In this document: positions 34,476 to 44,637 of the stretch, in pieces
Position numbering within the stretch: the first letter of the stretch is position 1
Layout of the letters: each line of letters starts with the position of its first letter
Origin: Calothrix sp. NIES-4101
GTDB taxonomy: Bacteria > Cyanobacteriota > Cyanobacteriia > Cyanobacteriales > Nostocaceae
DNA: 64,000 nt
Direction: 5' to 3'
Assembly: GCA_004296455.1 (NCBI GenBank)
Contig: AP018280.1
Span: 5,022,001 to 5,086,000, forward strand
The notes under the pieces: model-generated
Databases searched by the model: none
The model's input: only the letters and a program-made list of their open reading frames with translations
Told to the model about the DNA's origin: nothing
Translations under genes and position numbers: made by a program

Positions 34476-37244
34476 ATGTGGTCTAGATTCAAAAAACTCG
34501 TTTGGCAATGGCGTATTCTCTTAATTACCTCGCCCAGTGTAGCCATCTGTATAATTGTTGCCAGTATGCTGGGATTCTTTCAACTGCTCGAATGGTCTAC
34601 CTTAGAGCAGTTTTTTGCAATTCGTCCCCAAAAACCAATTGACAAACGCATATTAATAGTTACTGTTGATGAACAAGACCTAACTGCAAGTGGTAAAGCT
34701 GTAATTCCTGACGGAGTTCTGGCTGATGCAATCACAAAAATTAGCATTCATAAGCCTACTGTCATTGGTATGGATTTTTATCGGGACTTACCTGTAGAAC
34801 CTGGACATCAAAAATTAGTTGAGGTGATGAAAAATACAACTAATTTGATTGGGATTCAGAAATTTGCAGGTGATAAAGTTCCTCCTCCTCCAACTTTGGC
34901 AAAAAGCGCTCGCGTTGCACTTTCTGATTTGCTCTACGACAGTGATGGTAAAGTCAGGCGAAGTTTGTTAAGTACTGAAGATGATAATGGCAATGTCTAT
35001 GAAGGTTTAGCGATTCACTTAAGTCGTATATATCTTGAATCCAAAGGAATCCAACTAGAGTCTGTCAACGGTAGTCAAAGCATTTTGCGATTGGGAAAAG
35101 CTATATTTATACCCTTGCAAAAAAAACAAGAATTTAATTATGGTGCGGTTGATATGGGGGGATATCAAATCTTCCTAGATTTTCAAGGATTCTCAGAAAG
35201 ATTTGAAACCGTAACCCTGCGAGATGTACGTAACGGGAAAGTATCAGCAGCAAAAATACGCGATCGTATTGTTTTTATTGGTTCGATTGCAGCAAGTAGT
35301 AATGATTTTCATCTAGTAGGATTTCGCCGTAATTGGCAATCTGAAAACGATAAGATGGCAGGTGTAATAGTTCATGCTAATATCGCTAGTCAAATTTTGA
35401 ATGCAGCTATCGATGGTAAACCATTATTGCGTGGTTGGAGTACATTCAATGCATGGCTTTGGATTTTATTTTGGTCAATAATTGGTAGTTGTGTGAGTTG
35501 GTATTTATTGGAGGTAAAAGCTTCACGAAAAACTATTCCCGGATTGGTTGTAATTGGGATTATATGCACCATGATGACAATTGTGGCTTGCAGTTATGGA
35601 GCTTTTCTTTTCGGGTGGTGGATTCCTTCGGTATCACCAATTTTAGCTTTATTATTATCAGCGATCGCAACTACAATTTTTTACAAACAGACGCAACTCG
35701 AACTGGTAAATTGCCAATTGCAAGAATATTTGCTAACCCTAGAACAAAAAGTTAGCGAACGAACCCAAGAATTAGCCTCAGCGAAAATCGTCGCCGATGT
35801 TGCCAACCAAGCCAAAAGCGAATTTCTTGCCAACATGAGTCATGAATTGCGTACACCTCTCAATGGTATATTAGGATACGCACAAATTTTACAGCGTTCT
35901 TCAACCATGAACGCCACTGAACGTAACGGAATTAGCGTCATCTATGAGTGCGGTTCCCATCTCCTTACCCTAATTAACGATATTTTAGATTTATCAAAAA
36001 TTGAAGCGCGTAAGTTAGAACTAGATAGCAGTAATTTTCATTTGCATTCTTTTTTGACAGGGATTGTGGAAATATGTCGTATCCGCGCGGAGGCAAAAGG
36101 AATTTCTTTTTTCGTTGAGTTAGATTCACAGTTACCAATCGCTATCTATGCTGACGAGAAAAGATTGCGACAAATTCTCCTGAATCTAATTGGTAATGCG
36201 ATTAAATTTACAGATATTGGCAAAGTCTTATTTAAAGTGACAATTATTGATTCTCAGTCAGAAAATCAAAAATTTAGATTTGAAATTATTGATACTGGGG
36301 TGGGAATGAATCAGAAACAACAAAGCCAAATATTCTTACCCTTTGAACAAGTTGGGGAAAGAAATAAACAAGGACAAGGAACTGGTTTAGGCTTGGCAAT
36401 TAGTTCCAAAATTGCGGAACTTATGGGTAGTCAAATTCAATTAGAAAGTGAATTAGGAAAGGGTAGTCGGTTTTGGTTAGATTTAGATTTAACGATTTCC
36501 CAAGAATGGTTTAAACCAACTCAATCATCTCCAATCGAAAATATTATTGGTATTCGTAGTCAAACAAATAAAATACTGATTGTCGATGATCAATTAGAAA
36601 ATCGCTCTCTAATAGTTAACTTCCTAGTGCCGATTGGTTTTCATTGCTATGAAGCTAGTAATGGTGAAGATGCTTTAATTCAAGCTGAACAATTTAAACC
36701 AGATTTAATTATCTCCGATTTAGCAATGCCACGGATGAATGGCTTTGAATTCACACGCGCTCTGAAAAATCATCCTACTTTAAATCAAACAAAAATAATT
36801 ATTTCTTCTGCTAGTGTTTTTGAAAGCGATCGCCATAATAGTTTTGCGGCTGGAGGTGATGATTTTTTACCAAAACCAGTCCAACTAAATGATTTATTAA
36901 AATTACTAAAAAAACATTTACAAGTTGTATTTGTGTATGGCCATGATTTCCAAAAATCTGAAGTATTTCAAACAGAAAATACTCAATTTAACAATTTAGG
37001 TACAAATTCAGAAATCATTTATCCACCAGCAGTAGACATTAATCAAATGTTAGATTTATCAATGCGTGGCAACATCAAAGGTATTCATTTAATTCTAGAT
37101 AAGATAGAGCAGGAAGATGAAAAATATATGCATTTTACTAGCCTCATTCGCCAATTAGCTAATAAATTTGAAATCAAAAAAATTAGACATCATATAAAAA
37201 GTATTCAAAATATTCAAAACAATAAGGTTGAAATAAATGAGTGA
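34476..37244 (+). CDS. CHASE2-domain hybrid sensor histidine kinase
   Basis: The order in this 922-residue protein is: membrane segment (about 17-37), extracytoplasmic CHASE2 sensor (about 45-315), three membrane segments (about 326-345, 355-378, 384-403), coiled coil (405-440), HisKA with His456 in [12 protein letters not shown], HATPase ([22 protein letters not shown]), receiver (699-815) with Asp748 in [11 protein letters not shown], and a helical C-terminal tail. The receiver makes it a hybrid kinase. It follows the DUF928 gene by 11 bp and overlaps the next gene by 8 bp, so the cluster is transcribed as a unit. The CHASE2 ligand is not known. Confidence 0.95.
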   Translation: MWSRFKKLVWQWRILLITSPSVAICIIVASMLGFFQLLEWSTLEQFFAIRPQKPIDKRILIVTVDEQDLTASGKAVIPDGVLADAITKISIHKPTVIGMDFYRDLPVEPGHQKLVEVMKNTTNLIGIQKFAGDKVPPPPTLAKSARVALSDLLYDSDGKVRRSLLSTEDDNGNVYEGLAIHLSRIYLESKGIQLESVNGSQSILRLGKAIFIPLQKKQEFNYGAVDMGGYQIFLDFQGFSERFETVTLRDVRNGKVSAAKIRDRIVFIGSIAASSNDFHLVGFRRNWQSENDKMAGVIVHANIASQILNAAIDGKPLLRGWSTFNAWLWILFWSIIGSCVSWYLLEVKASRKTIPGLVVIGIICTMMTIVACSYGAFLFGWWIPSVSPILALLLSAIATTIFYKQTQLELVNCQLQEYLLTLEQKVSERTQELASAKIVADVANQAKSEFLANMSHELRTPLNGILGYAQILQRSSTMNATERNGISVIYECGSHLLTLINDILDLSKIEARKLELDSSNFHLHSFLTGIVEICRIRAEAKGISFFVELDSQLPIAIYADEKRLRQILLNLIGNAIKFTDIGKVLFKVTIIDSQSENQKFRFEIIDTGVGMNQKQQSQIFLPFEQVGERNKQGQGTGLGLAISSKIAELMGSQIQLESELGKGSRFWLDLDLTISQEWFKPTQSSPIENIIGIRSQTNKILIVDDQLENRSLIVNFLVPIGFHCYEASNGEDALIQAEQFKPDLIISDLAMPRMNGFEFTRALKNHPTLNQTKIIISSASVFESDRHNSFAAGGDDFLPKPVQLNDLLKLLKKHLQVVFVYGHDFQKSEVFQTENTQFNNLGTNSEIIYPPAVDINQMLDLSMRGNIKGIHLILDKIEQEDEKYMHFTSLIRQLANKFEIKKIRHHIKSIQNIQNNKVEINE

Positions 37245-38037
37245 ATTGGTTTTTGAAAAAACTACTCTTTTAATAGTAGATGACAATCAAAATAATCTCA
37301 AAGTATTATGCGATGCTATAGCTGATTTCGGTTGGGAAATTTTAGTAGCAACTGATGGAGAAAGTGCGATTGAACAGGCAGAATATGCTCAACCAGACTT
37401 GATATTATTGGATGTGATGATGCCGGGAATGGATGGATTTGAAACTTGCGAAAAACTCAAATCAAATCCGATAACTGACAAAATACCTATAATTTTTATG
37501 ACTGCACTTTCCGACTCCTTTGATAAAGTCAAAGGCTTTTCAATTGGTGCTGTTGATTATATAACAAAACCTTTTTACACTGAAGAGGTTATAGCCAGAA
37601 TTAATGTACATCTGAAAATAATTTCTTTAACTAAACAGTTGGAACAACAAAAAATATATTTAGAGCAGCATTGCACTACCCGAACTAGCGAATTAACCGA
37701 AACATTTCAGCATTTAAATCAATCACAAATTCAAATAGCTCCGATTCATAAAAGCGCAACTTTAAGAAAATTAGTTACTAGCAATGCCCATGAAGTGAAT
37801 AATCCTGCTAATTTACTCACAGGTAATTTATCTAATTTAGCCGACTATACCTCAAAAGTCATTAATCACCTTCAGATTTATCGTCGAGTATATCCTGAAA
37901 ATAAAGCAGAAATTGATATCAATGCTCAACAGATTGACTTAGATGCTTTAATCCGGAAAATACCAGAAATTATATTTTTAATTTCCGAAGAAATTGAACA
38001 AATTAATAATATTACTAATCAGTTAAAGAATAGTTAA
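37237..38037 (+). CDS. Response regulator with truncated HisKA-like segment
   Basis: Residues 10-128 of this 266-residue protein form a receiver domain with Asp59 in [13 protein letters not shown] and Lys111 in YITKPF. A coiled linker (about 130-165) leads to a dimerisation segment with His185 in [17 protein letters not shown], which matches the H-box of kinases that follow a receiver. The protein then ends at residue 266 without N, G1 or G2 boxes of an ATPase domain. It could be a phospho-acceptor (Hpt-like) or a decayed kinase. Translation is probably coupled to the CHASE2 gene through the 8-bp ATGAGTGA overlap. The downstream 170 bp before the CHAT gene holds no kinase remnant that I can recognise. 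Confidence 0.9.
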   Translation: MSELVFEKTTLLIVDDNQNNLKVLCDAIADFGWEILVATDGESAIEQAEYAQPDLILLDVMMPGMDGFETCEKLKSNPITDKIPIIFMTALSDSFDKVKGFSIGAVDYITKPFYTEEVIARINVHLKIISLTKQLEQQKIYLEQHCTTRTSELTETFQHLNQSQIQIAPIHKSATLRKLVTSNAHEVNNPANLLTGNLSNLADYTSKVINHLQIYRRVYPENKAEIDINAQQIDLDALIRKIPEIIFLISEEIEQINNITNQLKNS

Positions 38038-38207
38038 AATTACGTGAAAATAGTTATTTTCTTTTTGACTCTTTAGCCCAGTTTCTGTGATTAGGAACAA
38101 TCTTCAGACAATTATTTATTAATATTTTTTCCAATGTAATTTATCAAAAAGCAGAATCAAAGTAATCTTCACCTTACTCAGAAGCCTTCACTTCGTAAAA
38201 AAATAAT

Positions 38208-40799
38208 ATGAGTAAATATTTAGATTTATTCTTTTTAGGACTAGTATTTTCTTTTGCCACGACATCACTCAATGCCGCTTATGCTTGGGACAAATACCCA
38301 ATTTCACTACAAAATTATCATCATCTCTTTCTAATCACTCAAACATCGGAAAACACGACATTTTTACTGGAGCAAGGTAAGCTTAGATTTGAAAATAGGC
38401 AGTTTTTAGAAGCTGCAAATCTTTGGCAAAAAGCATCTATTTCTTTTGAACATCAAGGAGATAAACTAAATCAAGCATTGAGTTTAACTTATCTATCTTT
38501 GGCTTATCAACATTTGGGAGAGTGGCAAAAAGCACGGACTACAATTAATCATAGTCTCAAGCTTTTACAGCATCCCCGCACAAAAGCTAATTATACGGTA
38601 TTAGCAGTTTCTTTAAATACCCAGGGAAAATTGCAACTATCGACTGGGCAAGCAGAAGCAGCATTAAAAAGTTGGCAGGAAGCTGAACGTGTGTATAGAA
38701 CCACAGGTGACAACCTTGGTGCAATTGGTAGTAAAGTTAACCAAGCACAAGCACTACAAGTAATGGGTTTGTACCGTCGTGCTAAACATGTATTGATAGA
38801 TATTAATCAGCAGTTACAACAGCAACAGGATTCACCATTAAAACTCAAAGCTTTACGTAGTTTAGGAGTTACATTACAGGTAGTTGGTGATTTTAATCAA
38901 TCAGAAACAGCTTTGGAAGAGAGTTTAAAAATAAGTCAGAAGCTGAATTTGAGAGAGGAAAGCAGCGAAATTCTCATGAGTTTGGGTAATACTCAACGTA
39001 GTCTGCAAAATATTCCCACAGCATTAAATTATTATCAACAAGCTGTCGCTAATAGCATTAATTTACAAGTCAAAATCGAAGCTTTACTCAACCAACTGAG
39101 TCTGTATACAGAAATGTCAAAAAATGACTATGCTGAATCCTTAATACCATCAATAGAAACACAATTAACAAGTCTTCCTCCTAGTAGAAGTTCAATTTAT
39201 GCATCGATTAATTTTGCTAAGAGTATTTCCGAATTAGCAGAAAAAGAAAAAGATAATTTGGGCAAACATCAAAAATATCAAAAAGCAGAGAATATTTTAG
39301 AAAAGGCGCGAAATCAAGCTGAACACTTGGGAGATTTGCGTGCCAAAGCCTATGTATTAAATGAGTTAAGTAAACTATATTCACTATCCCAGAAATATCA
39401 TCTGGCTTTAGAATTAAGTCAAAAATCCCTAAAGCTTGCCCAAGAAATAAATGCTGCTGATATTTTCTACCAAGCAGCTTGGCAAATTGGACGTATTTCC
39501 AAGCATTTAGGCGACAATAATACTGCATCTTCTGCCTACAAATCTTCAGTAGAAACTCTGAAGTCATTACGAAGTGATTTAGTCGCAATCAACTCTGACG
39601 TTCAGTTTTCGTTTCAGAAAAGTGTCGAGCCAGTTTACCGTGAATATGTATCATTGCTGTTAGAAGAAAGCAACCCCGGAGAAGAAAAACTGCAAGAAGC
39701 CAGGAAAGTGATTGAAGCATTACAACTGGCAGAACTGGATAATTTTTTCCGTGAAGTTTGTATAGATACCAAGCCAGAAAACATTGACAAAATCGACCAA
39801 ACCGCTGCGGTGATTTATCCAATCATTTTACCAGATCGCTTAGAAGTAATTCTGTCAGTTCCGGGAAAAGCATCGCTTTCAAAATATCGAATCGCTTTAC
39901 CTGAAGCCAAAATTGAACAAACAATTGGATTAATGCGGCAATCCCTAAACCCGGTCTTTTCCAGTCAAGTACGATCGCAAGTTTCTCAGCAATTATATAA
40001 TTGGTTAATTCGTCCCGCCGAAGTTGAGTTGTCGCGTCGCAATATCAAAACATTAGTATTTGTCCTGGATGGCTCGCTGCGTAATCTGCCAATGTCAGGA
40101 TTACATGATGGCAAACAGTATCTGATTGAAAAGTATAATATCGCCCTATCACCAGGATTGCAACTCATGCCGCAACCCAATCAAGAGAAGCATTTTAAAG
40201 TCATTGCTGCCGGTTTAAGCGAAGCCCGGCAAGATTTCAAACCTCTACCAGGAGTCAAATTAGAAATCGCAGAAATTCAAGCCAATTTATCAACAAAAAC
40301 ACTATTAAACAAGAATTTTACCAACTCAAATCTCAAAAGTACGATTAAATCAACACCTTTTACTATTCTACATTTAGCCACTCATGGACAATTTAGCAGC
40401 AAGTCGGAAGAAACTTTTATTGTGACTTGGGATGGGAAAATAAAGGTTAAACAACTCGATGAATTATTAGAAACACGTACTGACAATGAATCCAGTCCAA
40501 TTGAATTAATGGTTCTCAGCGCTTGTCAAACTGCAAAAGGAGATAATCGCGCCATATTGGGCTTGGCAGGTGTGGCTGTGCGTTCCGGTGCCCGCAGCAC
40601 TATGGGAACATTATGGGCTGTCAAAGATGAATCAACAGCTAAATTTATGAGTGAATTTTATAAGCAATTGCATAAACCAGGTATGTCTAAAGCTGAAGCT
40701 TTACGTAATACTCAAATATCTTTTTTAAAAGACACAAATCAGGATTTTCAACATCCTTTTTATTGGGCGGGATTTGTCTTAATCGGTAACTGGCTGTAG
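38208..40799 (+). CDS. TPR-CHAT domain protein (caspase-family peptidase-like)
   Basis: This 863-residue protein has an N-terminal signal-like segment (about 5-26), then a long array of TPR helices (about 48-480, e.g. ALSLTYLSLAYQHLGEWQKA) and a C-terminal CHAT domain (about 600-863). The CHAT catalytic pair is intact: His726 in LHLATHGQFSS and Cys773 in LSACQTAKGD, with GLAGVAVRSGARSTMGTLWA following. The ending HPFYWAGFVLIGNWL is typical. CHAT proteins are caspase/separase relatives, and some are activated proteases in bacterial defence or cell death. It is last in the DUF928-CHASE2 kinase-regulator set. If the leader works, the protein would be extracytoplasmic. Confidence 0.95.
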   Translation: MSKYLDLFFLGLVFSFATTSLNAAYAWDKYPISLQNYHHLFLITQTSENTTFLLEQGKLRFENRQFLEAANLWQKASISFEHQGDKLNQALSLTYLSLAYQHLGEWQKARTTINHSLKLLQHPRTKANYTVLAVSLNTQGKLQLSTGQAEAALKSWQEAERVYRTTGDNLGAIGSKVNQAQALQVMGLYRRAKHVLIDINQQLQQQQDSPLKLKALRSLGVTLQVVGDFNQSETALEESLKISQKLNLREESSEILMSLGNTQRSLQNIPTALNYYQQAVANSINLQVKIEALLNQLSLYTEMSKNDYAESLIPSIETQLTSLPPSRSSIYASINFAKSISELAEKEKDNLGKHQKYQKAENILEKARNQAEHLGDLRAKAYVLNELSKLYSLSQKYHLALELSQKSLKLAQEINAADIFYQAAWQIGRISKHLGDNNTASSAYKSSVETLKSLRSDLVAINSDVQFSFQKSVEPVYREYVSLLLEESNPGEEKLQEARKVIEALQLAELDNFFREVCIDTKPENIDKIDQTAAVIYPIILPDRLEVILSVPGKASLSKYRIALPEAKIEQTIGLMRQSLNPVFSSQVRSQVSQQLYNWLIRPAEVELSRRNIKTLVFVLDGSLRNLPMSGLHDGKQYLIEKYNIALSPGLQLMPQPNQEKHFKVIAAGLSEARQDFKPLPGVKLEIAEIQANLSTKTLLNKNFTNSNLKSTIKSTPFTILHLATHGQFSSKSEETFIVTWDGKIKVKQLDELLETRTDNESSPIELMVLSACQTAKGDNRAILGLAGVAVRSGARSTMGTLWAVKDESTAKFMSEFYKQLHKPGMSKAEALRNTQISFLKDTNQDFQHPFYWAGFVLIGNWL

Positions 40800-40807
40800 T
40801 GATACCA

Positions 40808-40835
40808 ATTCTCCAAAAGAAAGTAACAGATGATG
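40808..40835 (+). repeat. Dispersed 28-bp repeat, copy 2
   Basis: This segment is the exact reverse complement of 14380-14407. It starts eight bases after the CHAT gene stop codon and is part of an extragenic repeat shared by two distant spacers. Confidence 0.8.
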
Positions 40836-40966
40836 ACGCGGAGATTTATTTTATGTGTTGTCATATTTTAGAAACACGATATTATTTTCTGGTATTTTTG
40901 ATGATGACATTTATGCCGAGTTATGCCCCCAAAATCAATTCCAGAAAGTTAATCTAATAAAAAAGG

Positions 40967-41021
40967 AAAAGGGGCAAAGGGAATAAAAAATAAACTTATT
41001 TTTTCCCCTTAACTTGACCCC
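40967..41021 (-). terminator. Candidate terminator downstream of pgk
   Basis: Read on the minus strand after the pgk stop codon, an AAAGGGG arm pairs with CCCCTTT, and inside it AAAAAATAA pairs with TTATTTTTT. The overall fold is a long A/T- and G/C-block hairpin with a T-rich 3' part. It also faces the end of the CHAT gene, so it could serve both. Confidence 0.6.
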
Positions 41022-41034
41022 TTTCTCTTGTTAA

Positions 41035-42240
41035 TTACGCATCATTCAAAGCTGCAATTCCAGGTAATACTTTACCTTCGAGTAATTCCAAACTAGCACC
41101 ACCACCAGTAGAAATATGGCTCATTTGGTCAGCTAAACCAACTTTTTCCACAGCAGCAACTGAGTCACCACCACCAATAATGGTGATAGCACCTGTTTTG
41201 CTGATTTCGGCAAGAGTATGTGCTACAGCTTCAGTCCCAACGGCGAATTTATCAAATTCAAATACACCCATAGGACCATTCCAAATAACGGTTTTACAGT
41301 CTGCAAGGGCATCTTGGAATACTTTGATGGAGTCGGGACCAATATCTAAGCCCATCCAACCATCAGGGATATTATCGATACTGACAGTTTGGGAATTAGC
41401 ATCAGGTGCGAAGTTATCAGCAACGACAACATCAGTAGGAAGTAGGAACTCAACACCTTTTTCTTTGGCTTTTGCTTCCAAAGATTTGGCTAACTCCAAC
41501 TTATCTTCCTCCACCAAAGACTTACCCACACTCAATCCACGGGCTTTGTAGAATGTGAAAATCATTCCCCCACCAATGATGAGTTTGTCGCATTTTTCCA
41601 GCAGAGTCTCAATTACACCGATTTTACTAGATACTTTGGAACCACCAATGATCGCAACTAGAGGACGCTGAGGATTGGCGATCGCATTTTCTAGATATTG
41701 CAATTCCTTCTCAATCAAGTAACCAGCAACCGAGGGGCTGAGATACTTCGTTACACCCTCTGTAGAAGCATGGGCGCGGTGTGCAGTACCAAATGCATCA
41801 TTGACAAATAAATCGGCGTTTGCAGCTAATTTTTTGGCAAATTCAGAGTCATTCTTCTCTTCCTCTGCATAGAAGCGGACGTTTTCCAACATCGCCACTT
41901 GCCCATTGCTCATGGCGCTGATTTTGGCAGCCACGCCATCACCAATGCAATCATCGCAAATAACTACTTCCTGCCCCAATAATTCCGAAAGACGTTTCGC
42001 AGCCGGAGTTAAACGCATTTTTTCATTGACTTGCCCTTTGGGACGACCAAAATGGCTAGCCAAAATAACCTTTGCCCCTTTTTTGCTTAAATCTTGAATA
42101 GTAGGCAGTGCCGCACGGATGCGTGTATCATCCGTAATATTTCCCGCATCATCTAGTGGTACGTTGAAATCTACCCGCACAAACGCACGCTTGCCAGATA
42201 AGTCCGATGCAGATAAATTTGCTAAAGTTTTCTTTGACAC
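41035..42240 (-). CDS. pgk: Phosphoglycerate kinase
   Basis: This 401-residue cytosolic enzyme of glycolysis and the Calvin cycle interconverts 1,3-bisphosphoglycerate/ADP and 3-phosphoglycerate/ATP. Signature parts are [20 protein letters not shown] near the N-terminus, [11 protein letters not shown], the nucleotide-domain segment [14 protein letters not shown], and [13 protein letters not shown] with [13 protein letters not shown] at the C-terminus. Length and motifs are fully normal. The gene is divergent from the universal stress protein gene with only 86 bp between start codons, so the promoters are adjacent. Confidence 0.99.
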   Translation of the reverse strand: MSKKTLANLSASDLSGKRAFVRVDFNVPLDDAGNITDDTRIRAALPTIQDLSKKGAKVILASHFGRPKGQVNEKMRLTPAAKRLSELLGQEVVICDDCIGDGVAAKISAMSNGQVAMLENVRFYAEEEKNDSEFAKKLAANADLFVNDAFGTAHRAHASTEGVTKYLSPSVAGYLIEKELQYLENAIANPQRPLVAIIGGSKVSSKIGVIETLLEKCDKLIIGGGMIFTFYKARGLSVGKSLVEEDKLELAKSLEAKAKEKGVEFLLPTDVVVADNFAPDANSQTVSIDNIPDGWMGLDIGPDSIKVFQDALADCKTVIWNGPMGVFEFDKFAVGTEAVAHTLAEISKTGAITIIGGGDSVAAVEKVGLADQMSHISTGGGASLELLEGKVLPGIAALNDA

Positions 42241-42326
42241 GGCACAACCTCCGATTGCCTTTTGCTATGTTTTGAATAAATACAACCATCCAGATTGTAC
42301 CGAGTCACGGGGGCGAAGTTGAATTA

Positions 42327-42734
42327 ATGTTTAAAACTGTTTTGTTTCCTATCGATCAAAGTCGCGAAACACGCGAAGCTGCTGAAGCTGTTGTCAATAT
42401 CGTTCAAACCTACGGAAGCCGCTTAGTGCTGCTATCGGTGGTTGAAGAAGCAAATCCGGAAGCGCCGACGGCAGACCCGATGAAGTCAGTTGAAGCTGTC
42501 GCTAAGTTACTGGAAACTGCGAAGAATTTATTCCAACAGCAAGGGATTCAAACCGAAACCATCGAGCGTGAGGGTAAACCAGCCTTCACTATTTGCGATG
42601 TCGCTGACGAAATTGGGGCAAATTTAATTATCATGGGATGTCGTGGCATGGGGTTAACCGAAGAAGGTTTAACCGATAGTGTCACGAATCGCGTCATTAA
42701 TTTATCACCTTGTCCGGTGTTGATTGTGCCTTAG
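42327..42734 (+). CDS. Universal stress protein (UspA family)
   Basis: This 135-residue single Usp domain begins with MFKTVLFPIDQSRETREA and ends with the ATP-binding signature IMGCRGMGLTEEGLTDSVTN followed by SPCPVLIVP. The G-x2-G-x9-G(S/T) pattern is slightly altered (MGCRGMG, then T-D-S-V), but nucleotide binding is plausible. It is cytosolic. It is divergent to pgk and is followed by repeat R1. The biological role of individual Usp proteins cannot be inferred from sequence. Confidence 0.93.
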   Translation: MFKTVLFPIDQSRETREAAEAVVNIVQTYGSRLVLLSVVEEANPEAPTADPMKSVEAVAKLLETAKNLFQQQGIQTETIEREGKPAFTICDVADEIGANLIIMGCRGMGLTEEGLTDSVTNRVINLSPCPVLIVP

Positions 42735-42743
42735 TTGGGAAAA

Positions 42744-42810
42744 GGGGATAAGAGAAACCTCTTATTCCTTTATTCCCCGCCTGTTAACCTAAAAAATTAA
42801 TTGCTGGGTG
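42744..42810. repeat. Flanking repeat R1, left copy
   Basis: This 67-base segment aligns without gaps, at nearly 90% identity, with 44638-44704, which spans the 3' end of the lipoprotein methyltransferase gene. It includes the sequence complementary to that gene's last codons and stop. It also contains AAGAG...CTCTT hairpin arms. This looks like a leftover duplication around the gltS region. Confidence 0.75.
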
Positions 42811-42869
42811 TGGCGTTAAGGAAGAGGAATTTAATAACTTGCAATTTTAATCGCATATAAATATGGTGC

Positions 42870-42929
42870 GGTGCGTTACGCGGCGCTAACGGCAGCCTAC
42901 TTTTGTAATTTATGAATCCACATCCCTAA
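42870..42929. repeat. Flanking repeat R2, left copy
   Basis: GGTGCGTTACG, then GCCTACTTTTGTA and AATCCACATCCCTAA match, in the same order and strand, the segment at 44487-44547 on the other side of gltS. A GGTGCGTTAC fragment also occurs near 12746. It belongs to a common cyanobacterial extragenic repeat class. Confidence 0.75.
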
Positions 42930-43017
42930 GTCAAATCAGTGAAATTTTTGATTTTCTGTAAGTGTTGCCCTTCCCCAGGTATCCTAATCAAAACCATAGT
43001 TCCATGACAACTCCATT

Positions 43018-43218
43018 ATGCTGAAACTGATTGATGTTTTTTGGGCTTACATTCTGATTGGGATATTGATTTTGGTGGGACGGTTTATTCGGCAAAGAAT
43101 TTGGGTGGTGCGATCGCTCTATATTCCTAGTTCGGTTGTGGCTGGTATTATTGCCCTATTACTAGGCTCAGGTGCTTTCGGAACAATAGTCAAAGTATTA
43201 ATCCCACATCTCCTTTAG
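43018..43218 (+). pseudogene. gltS: Sodium/glutamate symporter GltS, N-terminal fragment
   Basis: These 66 residues form the first membrane segments of a GltS-type Na+/glutamate symporter (YILIGILILVGRFIRQRIWV and the SLYIPSSVVAGIIALLLG re-entrant motif). The frame ends with TAG at 43216-43218, and the rest of the protein continues in the -1 frame. A missing T in CTCCTTTAG would restore one reading frame (CTCCTTTTAGTG). GltS proteins are normally one chain. This could be a true frameshift mutation, a sequencing error, translational coupling through TAGTG, or -1 frameshifting. Confidence 0.7.
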
Positions 43219-44444
43219 TGAATGGAATTTTTGCACCAGCAATTGTTGATGTCTGGAAGCAGTCTCCAAGTATTTTTATTAATGTTGTATTTGCAACTAT
43301 TTTTATTGGTCAGACAATTCCCAATTTGAAAATGATTTGGCGTAAGGTGGCACCCCAAGCTGCATTTGGTCAAATTTTAGGCTGGGGTCAATACGTCGTT
43401 GGTTTAATACTGGCAATGACAGTATTAGTACCTGTTTTTAATTTACCAGTCATATCTGGCTGTTTAATTGAGGTGGCGTTTGAAGGCGGACATGGTACTG
43501 CTGCGGGAATGGCAAAGACCTTTGAAAAATTAGGATTTCCCGCCGGTGCCGATTTATCATTAGCGTTAGCGACAGTGGGATTAATATCCGGTGTAGTGGC
43601 GGGGACAGTGATTATTAACTGGGGATATCGTACTGGAAAGTTGCAAATCATTAAGGCATCTGCACATTCTGAGACTACAGAGAAAACATCGACTGCTGAA
43701 CCCCAGGAAATTCAAATAGCCCGCAGAAATTTGTTTCGCGATTTATTAATTGATCCATTATCGTTTAATTTTGGTTTTGTCGGATTAGCGATCGCTTTTG
43801 GTTGGTTAATTTTAGAAGCACTGCGGACTTTGGAAGCAGTTACTTGGGGAGCCAGTGGTTTGAAGTTGATGCCTTATGTACCACTTTTCCCAATGGCATT
43901 AATTGGTGGGGCAATTGTGCAAATTATAGTTGAACGTACTGGACGTAGATATTTGATTAGTCGCGCTTTAATTGAAAATATCGGTGGAGTGGCATTAGAT
44001 GTGACTATTATTACCGCCCTTGCCACAATTTCCTTAGCAGTAATTGGTAATAATCTAGTTCCATTTTTGCTGCTTTCATGCGCTGGAATTGTTTGGAATA
44101 TTTGTGCATTTCTTTTCTTGGCACCCCGGATTTTCCCCACATTTTGGCTTGAACGTGGTATTGGTGATATGGGACAGTCAATGGGGGTTACAGCCACTGG
44201 TATATTGTTGATGCGAATGGCTGATCCGGATAATCATTCTGGGGCATTTGAAGGCTTTGCTTACAAACAGTTATTTTTTGAGCCAATCCTGGGTGGAGGT
44301 TTATTTACTGCTGCGGCTCCACCATTAATTGTCGAATTTGGCGCTTTCCCCATTTTATTACTGTCATTTGTAATTATGATATTTTGGTTGATTTTTGGGT
44401 TGATCAACTGTAAGCGCATTCAATTAGCTGCAAAAAGCGCCTGA
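43218..44444 (+). CDS. gltS: Sodium/glutamate symporter GltS, main part (408 residues)
   Basis: This is the remaining, larger part of the GltS symporter, with about nine hydrophobic segments. VISGCLIEVAFEGGHGTAAG (about 80-99) is the conserved GltS pore motif, and IGDMGQSMGVTATGILLMRM (about 314-333) is its inverted-repeat counterpart. The first codon GTG shares its G with the TAG stop of the upstream fragment. The protein lacks only the first membrane segments, so function without the N-terminal piece is doubtful unless both pieces assemble. Together the pieces have the length of a normal GltS (about 474 residues). No further damage is visible. Confidence 0.85.
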   Translation: MNGIFAPAIVDVWKQSPSIFINVVFATIFIGQTIPNLKMIWRKVAPQAAFGQILGWGQYVVGLILAMTVLVPVFNLPVISGCLIEVAFEGGHGTAAGMAKTFEKLGFPAGADLSLALATVGLISGVVAGTVIINWGYRTGKLQIIKASAHSETTEKTSTAEPQEIQIARRNLFRDLLIDPLSFNFGFVGLAIAFGWLILEALRTLEAVTWGASGLKLMPYVPLFPMALIGGAIVQIIVERTGRRYLISRALIENIGGVALDVTIITALATISLAVIGNNLVPFLLLSCAGIVWNICAFLFLAPRIFPTFWLERGIGDMGQSMGVTATGILLMRMADPDNHSGAFEGFAYKQLFFEPILGGGLFTAAAPPLIVEFGAFPILLLSFVIMIFWLIFGLINCKRIQLAAKSA

Positions 44445-44486
44445 ACTATCACAGCCAATCCAGCAACTTTCGATTTGATTGGGAAT

Positions 44487-44547
44487 GGTGCGTTACGCTC
44501 CGCTAATAGCACCCTACTTTTGTACTTGATTTAATCCACATCCCTAA
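44487..44547. repeat. Flanking repeat R2, right copy
   Basis: This is the counterpart of 42870-42929 on the far side of gltS, in the same orientation, sharing GGTGCGTTACG, CCTACTTTTGTA and ATCCACATCCCTAA blocks. Confidence 0.75.
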
Positions 44548-44637
44548 CCAATCAGATTAATTTTTCTCCCCATCCCCCCATCTTCCCATCCCTTGATCAT
44601 AAATTTAGGCAAACCTGACAGAACCAAGGAATAGATG

